In this document: in pieces, positions 63,101 to 64,000 of the stretch
How positions within the stretch are numbered: the first letter of the stretch is position 1
Layout of the letters: the number at the start of each line of letters is the position of its first letter
NCBI RefSeq assembly: GCF_020171115.1
Contig: NC_058095.1
Location: forward strand, 86,542,001 to 86,606,000
Source: Neogale vison
Taxonomy: Eukaryota > Chordata > Mammalia > Carnivora > Mustelidae
DNA length: 64,000 bases
Direction of reading: 5' to 3'
Notes under the pieces: model-generated
Seen by the model: only the letters and a program-made list of their open reading frames with translations
Databases searched by the model: none
Told to the model about the DNA's origin: nothing
Program-made: the position numbers and the translations under genes

Positions 63101-64000
63101 CCAGTGGGAGGCAACGGCCACACAGCAGGGCTTCTGTCTCACGCGGCTTCCCTCTGGAGTGTGATGCTGGAGGTGTGTCTGTTGCCTAATGCTGGTGGCT
63201 TTGAGTGAGGCCCTGGAGAAAGGCTGCCTTGTCTGAGAAGTGTGCATGAGCTCTGTAAGAGCCTGGATACCGTGTGGTACCTGGGCCCCCTACGCTGAGG
63301 TCAGAGTGGTTGCAGGCAGAGAACACGAGGTCACTCAGCCTAGGGAACTGTCCTGGTGTGTATATTGGGGCGGGGGGAGTCTTGAGGAAGCAAATACAAG
63401 CTTTTTGTACATGCATGAGTCTTTCTTATTTGCCTAGAAAAAACAAAACCCAAAACCAAAAAAAATAAAAGAATACCACTAAAGCTCCAGGCCTTCTCTA
63501 ACAAGAGATCCTGGAGCAGCCACTCGGCTACCGTGCCCAACAGCTACCTTGGCTAACGGCTGGAAAGTTCGACAGCTCCTGCGTAAGGAAGATGCATGCA
63601 AACGCTTGGTTTTTAAAGGAGGCCCGAAGCGGCAGGAATCTGCACATGTCCGCCAACACTGATCTGGCACAGCCTGGCACCAATGGCATTCCTCCCACCA
63701 TTTTTCAGCCATGGCTACTGAGCCAAAGGAGGGAAATGCAGGAAATGAAAGGTACCTGGGCCTCCTGCCCACAGCAAAGCCCTGAAAATGACACTTTTCC
63801 CTCAAAAACCCACTGAACATTGTTTTCCAGGGAGAAGTCTTTACCATTTGATCTGGCTGTTGCCATGGAAATCAGTAAGGGGGGAGCGGTTCGGGGAAGC
63901 CGGTGGTGATAATGCACAATTTACAGGAGTCTAATGAGAAAGGGATTCCACTGAAAAAATGCTACACGTCCACAGGAAGTAGCAGGATCAAATTGTCTGG
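60129..64000. other. SPATA13 intron upstream of the acidic-linker exon (partial)
   Basis: Contains a MIR-like relic near 61,005-61,180 and a CAN-SINE at 61,861. I searched the minus strand for further SPATA13 coding sequence and found none. Open frames near 62,211-62,750 and 63,479-63,847 show no recognised domain and could be chance or an alternative first exon. Confidence 0.5.
61861..62072 (+). mobile_element. CAN-SINE, older type
   Basis: Head GAACCTGGGTGGATCAGTTG, body GACTCTGGATTTTGGCTC, tail AATTAAAAATAAAAAAATAA. Confidence 0.9.

Overview
The window is nuclear DNA from a placental mammal, almost certainly a caniform carnivore and most likely a mustelid. The basis is 32 recognisable CAN-SINEs (tRNA-Lys-derived, with carnivore-specific heads, a (CT)n tract and an AATAAA/TCTTT tail), many with near-perfect target-site duplications. 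Several 5'-truncated L1 3' ends, MIR and L2 relics, one MaLR LTR and one Tigger-like DNA transposon are also present. Genes are intron-rich with GT/AG splice sites. There are no bacterial, plasmid or CRISPR features. The species call rests on remembered SINE consensus style and is an inference.

Three protein-coding genes lie head-to-tail on the minus strand, so transcription runs from high to low coordinates: SPATA13, then C1QTNF9, then MIPEP. SPATA13 (ASEF2, a Rac/Cdc42 exchange factor) contributes its last nine coding exons (60,128 down to the stop at 44,819), covering the acidic linker, SH3, DH, PH and C-terminal tail. Its 5' exons lie beyond base 64,000. A repeat-poor tract of about 4 kb follows the stop and is probably the 3' UTR. 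C1QTNF9 (CTRP9, a secreted collagen/C1q adipokine) is complete as a 333-residue coding sequence in three coding exons (32,267 to 26,731). MIPEP (mitochondrial intermediate peptidase) contributes its CpG-island promoter and coding exons 1 to 5 (19,902 to 3,525). The catalytic part lies beyond base 1. All exon junctions were checked by frame arithmetic and agree in phase.

Layout: 1-19.9 kb, 5' half of MIPEP; 19.3-20.3 kb, GC-rich promoter; 20.3-26.7 kb, intergenic with SINEs, an L1 tail and a MaLR LTR; 26.7-32.3 kb, C1QTNF9; 32.3-40.8 kb, intergenic, SINE-rich to 37 kb and then SINE-free; 40.8-44.8 kb, probable SPATA13 3' UTR; 44.8-60.1 kb, SPATA13 exons; 60.1-64 kb, SPATA13 intron.

The genes are not known to form a functional pathway; they share only synteny. 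I found no previously undescribed system. The items most worth a second look are local: a tailless SINE with a 21-bp target duplication, a 21-nt filler shared by a SINE and a site 1.4 kb away, a SINE 42 nt from a MIPEP splice donor, possible SINE-supplied polyadenylation signals for C1QTNF9, and the compact SPATA13-C1QTNF9-MIPEP order, which is split and duplicated in human.
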